Shown here piece after piece: positions 49,959-54,697 of a stretch of 54,697 nt of DNA (the first letter of the stretch is position 1; every line of letters starts with the position of its first letter). The notes under the pieces were generated by a model that made no database searches, had not been told where the DNA came from, and was given only the letters and a program-made list of their open reading frames with translations. The position numbers and the translations under genes are program-made. Source of the DNA: an uncultured Lentisphaerota bacterium (GTDB taxonomy: Bacteria; Verrucomicrobiota; Kiritimatiellia; RFP12; UBA1067); NCBI GenBank assembly GCA_946413265.1, contig CAMKJU010000017.1:1-54697 (forward strand). Reading direction: 5' to 3'.

Positions 49959-49967
49959 TGGTATAAT
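49959..49967 (+). promoter_or_regulatory. Extended -10 promoter giving a near-leaderless transcript
   Basis: TGGTATAAT with no -35. The expected start of transcription, about seven bases after the -10, falls on the ATG at 49975 itself, and there is no room for a ribosome-binding site. Confidence 0.55.
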
Positions 49968-49974
49968 ATGCCGC

Positions 49975-51150
49975 ATGGAAAAACTCAAGATGGCTATGGT
50001 CGGCGGTGGTGCCGGCGCCTTTATCGGCAAAGTTCATCGCGCTGCGGCGCGGTTCAACGGCGATGTGGAACTCGTGGCGGGCGCGTTCAGCTCGGATCCC
50101 GCGCGCAGTCGGGAACATGGGATTCGCCTTGGCCTAGACCCCTCGCGCGCGTACGGCACGTGGCAGGAGATGGTGGAGGGCGAGGCGGTGCGTCCGGTCG
50201 GCGATCGCGCCGATTTCGTAAGCGTCTGCACGCCCCCTGATTCGCATCTTGAAATCGCGAAGGCGTGTCTTGAGGCTGGTTTCCACGTGATGTGCGAGAA
50301 GCCGCTGGCGCGCAACGCCGCAGAGGCGGAGGAGCTTGCCGCGTGCGTGGCGCGCACGCGGCGCGTATTCGGCCTCATGCATCCGTACGTAGGCTATCCG
50401 ATGGTGAAGCTCGCGCGCGACCTCGTGGCGCGCGGGGACCTCGGTCGCGTGGCAAAGGTCGTGGTGCAGTACCCGCAGGGGTCGTACCGCCGCATCGACT
50501 GGACGAAGCCGCTCACCCGCCGCCAGAAATGGCAGCGCGACCCGCGCGTACACGGCATTTCCGGCTGCATATCCGACATCGGCGTTCATGCCGCCAATCT
50601 CCTTGAATACGTGACGGGACTCAAGATCCGCGCGGTGCTGAGTCATCTCGCGCGCTTCACGCACGGCGCGCTGGACGACGACGGCGCGGCGTTCCTCCGT
50701 CTTGAAAAGGGCGCGGACGGACTCCTGCTCGCCTCGAAGATCGCGACTGGCGAGGGCAACGGACTGCGCATCCGCGTGTACGGCGAGAAGAAAGGTATCT
50801 TCTGGTGCCAGGAAGCACCCGAGACGCTGACCCTGTCAAGTCCGTTCGCGCCTGCGGAGACATGGAGCCGCGGCGCCCCATACGTGGCCGAGGTCTCGGC
50901 CGCCGCGGCGCGCGCAACGCACCTGCCGGCATTCCACCCGGAGGGACTGCACGAGGCGTTCGCGAACAACTACCGTAATTTCTGCGACACCATACGCGCG
51001 CGGCGCGAGCGGCGGCGCCCTACCGAACTTGAACTCGATTTCCCCGACGTGCAGGCAGGTGTGCGCGGCATGCGGTTCGTTGAGGCGATGGTCGCCTCCG
51101 CGCGCGACGGCAACACGTGGAAGGCAGTGTCAAACGGGAGGAGCAAGTAA
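49975..51150 (+). CDS. Gfo/Idh/MocA family oxidoreductase (cytoplasmic)
   Basis: 391 residues. The ATG at 49975 begins directly with the Rossmann strand (MAMVGGGAGAFIGK), which fixes it against the open frame further upstream that runs through the tRNA gene. Motifs: FVSVCTPPDSHLEIA and CEKPL with the family's Lys near residue 109, then GISGCISDIGVHAANLLEYVTG with the conserved Asp and His. These enzymes oxidise or reduce sugars and cyclitols with NAD(P). It overlaps the second oxidoreductase by one base (TAATG). The apparent transcript is leaderless. The substrate is unknown; the neighbouring GH51 gene suggests a role in arabinose-containing glycan use. Confidence 0.87.
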   Translation: MEKLKMAMVGGGAGAFIGKVHRAAARFNGDVELVAGAFSSDPARSREHGIRLGLDPSRAYGTWQEMVEGEAVRPVGDRADFVSVCTPPDSHLEIAKACLEAGFHVMCEKPLARNAAEAEELAACVARTRRVFGLMHPYVGYPMVKLARDLVARGDLGRVAKVVVQYPQGSYRRIDWTKPLTRRQKWQRDPRVHGISGCISDIGVHAANLLEYVTGLKIRAVLSHLARFTHGALDDDGAAFLRLEKGADGLLLASKIATGEGNGLRIRVYGEKKGIFWCQEAPETLTLSSPFAPAETWSRGAPYVAEVSAAAARATHLPAFHPEGLHEAFANNYRNFCDTIRARRERRRPTELELDFPDVQAGVRGMRFVEAMVASARDGNTWKAVSNGRSK

Positions 51151-52514
51151 TGAGACATTTGACGCGAAGGACGTTCATCGGCACGACTGCCGGGGCCTTT
51201 TTCATCCCCGCGCGGACGCTGTTCGGACAGGATCTGCCGCGCAAACAGCTGCGTCTTGCCGTTGTCGGCGCGGGCGGCATCGGCGGGATGACGAGCGGCG
51301 AGCTGCGCAAGGCGGGCGCCACCGTGGCGGCGCTCTGCGACGTCAACTCCGCGAGGCTCGCCGGTGCGGCGAAGCACTACCCCGGCATCCCCACGTACAT
51401 GGACTGGCGCGAGATGTTCAGGCACCACAAGGATTTCGACGCGGTGGCGGTGTGTACGCCCGACCACACGCACGCGATCGTGGGTCTCCACGCGATGCGC
51501 CTCGGCAAGCACGTCTATATCCAAAAGCCCCTCGCTCATTCCTACGAGGAGTGCCAGATGCTCATGGCGGAGCAGAAACGCACGGGCGTGGTGGCGCAGA
51601 TGGGCAACCAGCACCATCCGCACGGCAAGGCGTTCAAGGTCCTGCTGGAGACGGGACTGATCGGCGACGTGACGGAGGTGGTGTGCTGGACGGACCGTCC
51701 GGGACGCTTCTGGCCGCCCGCGCCGAAGAGCTATCCGACCACGGGCAAGTACGATCGCGGGTTCACGAAGGAGTCGTGGGACATCTGGCTTGGGCCTTGC
51801 GCCGAGCATCCCTGCTCGCCGCTCATCGCGCCGTTCAAGTGGCGCGGGTGGTGGGACTATGGCACGGGGGCGATTGGTGACATGGCCATCCACAACGCCG
51901 ACCCGGCGTTCGAGATTCTCGGCTGGAAAGCACCCATCGTGGTGAAGGGAATCTGCGACGAGCCGGTGGTGGCGGCATTTCCGGGCCGTGCCAAGATCGA
52001 GATGATGTTCGCGCCGACGCCGAAGTGTCCGCGCACCGTGAAGTTCACGTGGATGAACTCCAGCCAGACGCCGCCGATGCCGGCGGGCGTCCATCCCAAG
52101 TATACGTTCGGCGACAACGGCCTCATGTTCATCGGCACGAAGGGCGTCTTCAACGGCGTGGTGTGGGGCGGGAAAACCCCGATCGTCATCGCCGCCGCAG
52201 GCCATGCGTGGAACGACGAGACGAAGGCGATGCAGCGCGCGGGTGTGGAGGCCGTGAAGGGCCTTTCCTACCACAACCACTACAAGGAGTTCGTGGATGC
52301 GGCGAAGGCCGGCACGCCCGAGGCGTGCGCCAGCAAGATGTCGTACGCGGCACCGTTCACGCAGGCGCTCCTCGTGGGCGCGATCGGCCTGCGTTTCCCC
52401 AACCGGGAGCTGCACTTCGACCCGGCGTCGGCCCGTTTCACGGACTGCCCCGAAGCGAACGAGTTCCTGAAGGCGCCGTCGCGCGGCGCGTTCTCGATGA
52501 GAGATTTTACCTAA
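51150..52514 (+). CDS. Gfo/Idh/MocA family oxidoreductase with Tat signal
   Basis: 454 residues; SD GGGAGGAG. Residues 1-30 are a Tat signal (LTRRTFIGTTAGAFFIPA), so the enzyme is exported folded with its cofactor. The Rossmann motif VVGAGGIGGMTS follows (about residue 37), then VAVCTPDHTHA and IQKPLAHS with the catalytic Lys (about 124), and the large C-terminal alpha/beta half (AIGDMAIHNADPAFEILG). Exported members of this family are typical of Planctomycetes, Verrucomicrobia and Bacteroidetes and act on glycans or sugars in the periplasm. It is co-transcribed with the cytoplasmic member upstream and followed by the GH51 gene. Confidence 0.88.
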   Translation: MRHLTRRTFIGTTAGAFFIPARTLFGQDLPRKQLRLAVVGAGGIGGMTSGELRKAGATVAALCDVNSARLAGAAKHYPGIPTYMDWREMFRHHKDFDAVAVCTPDHTHAIVGLHAMRLGKHVYIQKPLAHSYEECQMLMAEQKRTGVVAQMGNQHHPHGKAFKVLLETGLIGDVTEVVCWTDRPGRFWPPAPKSYPTTGKYDRGFTKESWDIWLGPCAEHPCSPLIAPFKWRGWWDYGTGAIGDMAIHNADPAFEILGWKAPIVVKGICDEPVVAAFPGRAKIEMMFAPTPKCPRTVKFTWMNSSQTPPMPAGVHPKYTFGDNGLMFIGTKGVFNGVVWGGKTPIVIAAAGHAWNDETKAMQRAGVEAVKGLSYHNHYKEFVDAAKAGTPEACASKMSYAAPFTQALLVGAIGLRFPNRELHFDPASARFTDCPEANEFLKAPSRGAFSMRDFT

Positions 52515-52543
52515 CCGCAACCATAAGAAAAGGATAAAGGATA

Positions 52544-54697
52544 AATGAAGAATAAAATAAAATCAACGGCACGCGCACGAGTTGCGCTTGCAACAGTGGC
52601 TGCGCTGTTCATGGCTTGCGCGGCCTTTGCCGACGGTTCGCGCTGCGGACGCGTTGCGCTGCACACGTGGCTGACCACGGCGGAGTTCAAAGATATCTCC
52701 GTCACCGCGCCTGACGGCAAGGTGTTGTGGAGCGGCCTACCCGATCCCGCAAAATGCGACGTGGGCAACGAAGGCAAGTGGACGGTCGAGGGCGGCGTGA
52801 TCCGCCAGTCGAACGAATCCGCCACCACCGGCGGCACGCTCGTGTTCGGCGACCCCGCGTGGGGCGACTACACGTTCAAGGCGAAGGCGCGGAAGCTCTC
52901 GGGCAAGGAGGGCTTCATCCTCCACGTGCGCGAGCGCTCGCCGGAGCATTGTATCTTCGCGAACTATGGCGGTTGGTTCAACAAGCAGCACGGCGTTGAG
53001 ACGAGGGGCAACTTTGACTTCGCGACGCCTCTGAAAAAGGACTGCACGAAGGCGCCCATCGAGACCGGCCGCTGGTACGACCTCGAGATGACGTGCGCCG
53101 GCGACAAGGTCACGATGAAGCTGGACGGCGCGTTCCTGTTTTCGTCCGTGGACGTGCCGGAGATCACATTTGGCGGCGGCGAGAACAAGATCGTCGTCGA
53201 TGCGTCGAAGGCGCGCTTCCCCGTTTCTGAGGACATGTGGGGCATCTTCTTCGAGGACATCGACCTCTCCCTCGACGGCGGCGTGTATGCGGAGCTTGTC
53301 CGCAACCGCAGCTTCGAGGACGGTCTCGTCAAGTTCCGCGCGCAGGGTACGATCGGCTTTTGGAGCACGGTCGGCCGCGCGACGATTGAGCTTGACTCGT
53401 CGAAGCCCATCTCCGAGAAGAACCGCCACTGCGGCCGCGTCGAGGCGCTGCCGGGCGGCGGCGTGGCGAACGACGGCTACTTCGGCATCGCCGTGAAGGA
53501 CGGCGCGCAGTACCGTCTCTCCGTGGCCCTGCGCGGCGACGTGAAGGGTCCGGTCGAGGTGGCGCTCCAGTCCCTCGGCAAGACGCTCGCCACGGGTGCG
53601 ATCGGCGGCATCGGCCCCGAATGGAAGACCTACAACCTCACGCTCACGGCGACGGGGACAGACCCCGACGCGAAGCTCGTGTTCCGCGCCACGAACGGCG
53701 GCACGTTCTACATGGACTGCGTCTCGCTCTTCCCCTGCGACACCTACGCGAAGAGCGGCCTCTTCCGCAAGGACCTCATGGAGCGCCTCGCCGCGCTCAA
53801 GCCGAGCTTCGTGCGCTTCCCCGGCGGCTGCTGGGTGGAGGGCAACACGATGGCCGAGGCGTACCGCTGGAAGCAGACGATTGGCAACGTGTGGGACCGC
53901 CGCACGCAGTGGAACCTCTGGGGCTACTGGAGCGCGAATGGCGTCGGCTTCCACGAGTACCTCCAGCTCTGCGAAGACCTCGGCGCGAAGGCGCTCTTTT
54001 GCATCAACTGCGGCATGAGCCACAGGGAGACGGTGCCGATGGACAAGATGGGCGAGTTCGTGCAGGACGCGCTTGACTGCATCGAGTACGCGAACGGCCC
54101 AGCCACGTCGAAGTGGGGCGCGGTGCGCGCGGCGAACGGACACCCCGCGCCGTTCAACCTCCAGTACATCGAGATCGGCAACGAGAACGGCGGCCCGAAG
54201 TACCACGAGCGCTACGCCCTCATGCACGACGCGATCCAGGCGAAGTACCCCGAGATCAAGATCGTGTCCGACGTCTGGGGCGGTCCGGTGAAGGGGCGTC
54301 CGCAGCACATCCGCGACGAGCACTACTACAAGTCGCCCGACTGGTTCATGACGGCCGGCGCGAAGATGTACGACTCCTACCCGCGCGGCGAGTTCGAGGT
54401 CTTCGTGGGCGAGTACGCCGTCACGCAGGATGTCGGACGCTGGGGCGACCTCCGCGCCGCGATCGGCGAGGCGGCGTTCATGTGCGCCCTCGAGCGCAAC
54501 GCGGATGTGGTGAAGCTCGCCGCCTACGCGCCGCTCTTCGCGAACGCGAAGCACACGGCGTGGAAACCCAACCTGATCTACCCGATGACCGACGGCAACT
54601 TCGTGAACCCCAGCTGGAACGTGCAGAAGCTCTTCAGCGAGAACCGCGGACGCGAGGTGCTGGCGTTTGACCAGACGTCGCGCTGGTTCAAGGCCAG
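52544..54697 (+). CDS. GH51-type alpha-L-arabinofuranosidase (3' partial; frameshift near start)
   Basis: After AAAGGATAA the ATG at 52544 opens MKNKIK, but the frame is lost at the A-run 52558-52562. One A fewer would join it to the long frame and give a perfect signal peptide (ARVALATVAALFMACAAFA-DG). The long frame then runs open to the window end. Residues from about 40 to 215 are a LamG/DUF1080-like beta-sandwich. The GH51 part starts near 53220 (WGIFFEDIDLSLDGGVYAEL, NRSFE). Acid/base Glu is in YIEIGNEN (codon at 54183) and nucleophile Glu in VGEYAV (codon at 54411). The enzyme removes arabinofuranosyl side groups and is probably exported. Without the frameshift fix the only in-frame starts are GTG 52596 and ATG 52611. 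Confidence 0.85.

Noticed and set aside
49780-49974. Upstream extension of the first oxidoreductase through the tRNA-Asp gene.
   Set aside because: The extension would cover a complete tRNA and its terminator; the Rossmann strand starts right after the ATG at 49975.

Overview
Mostly GC-rich DNA that looks like a member of the PVC superphylum, most plausibly a host-associated Verrucomicrobiota/Kiritimatiellae- or Lentisphaeria-type bacterium. The evidence is the family mix: very large secreted surface proteins with InlB-type repeats and autotransporter-associated strand repeats, CesT-type (type III secretion) chaperones, a Tat-exported Gfo/Idh/MocA oxidoreductase beside a GH51 arabinofuranosidase, and many short palindromic and microsatellite-like repeats. 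The assignment is inferred from gene content; there is no marker gene that settles it.

Layout. (1) 1-12.4 kb: three co-directional genes for large secreted proteins: a glycine-rich beta-helix protein cut by the window start, an InlB-repeat protein, and a 2685-residue protein of unknown family. (2) 12.6-25.1 kb: the most interesting block. Five proteins share one N-terminal module and are interleaved with two CesT-like chaperones. I read this as an undescribed family of type III secretion effectors with their chaperones; no secretion apparatus genes are present. A small secreted protein (23.1 kb) sits inside the block, and a PheC-like periplasmic protein (25.2 kb) follows it. (3) 26.1-30.5 kb: a 1451-residue adhesin-like protein made of duplicated modules.

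(4) 30.7-47.6 kb: an accessory and defence island whose first part is visibly AT-richer. One tightly packed operon runs RhuM-like, DUF1016 nuclease, a 45-residue ORF, TIGR04141/DUF6119, two m5C methyltransferases, a McrB-like AAA+ protein and a McrC-like (DUF2357) nuclease. This is the gene set of a LlaJI-type restriction-modification system, with an extra SLOG-like domain fused to the nuclease. Behind it lie a Fic protein, a decayed type III-like restriction helicase, two AlbA_2 remnants, a second copy of the small secreted protein and a DUF234 ATPase.

(5) 47.6-49.9 kb: housekeeping genes: ruvC, tsaE and a D-2-hydroxyacid dehydrogenase on the minus strand, then tRNA-Tyr, tRNA-Leu (minus) and tRNA-Asp (plus). 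(6) 50-54.7 kb: two Gfo/Idh/MocA oxidoreductases and a GH51 arabinofuranosidase (cut by the window end), a likely sugar-catabolic cluster. The GH51 gene carries an apparent one-base frameshift in an A-run near its start.

Short repeats cross these regions: GC-rich palindromes (two of them in frame inside paralogous genes), TTTCAAC octamer arrays in front of effector genes, a TTGCCAATG repeat family, and 12-bp coding minisatellites. Many promoters appear to be extended -10 elements (TGnTATAAT).
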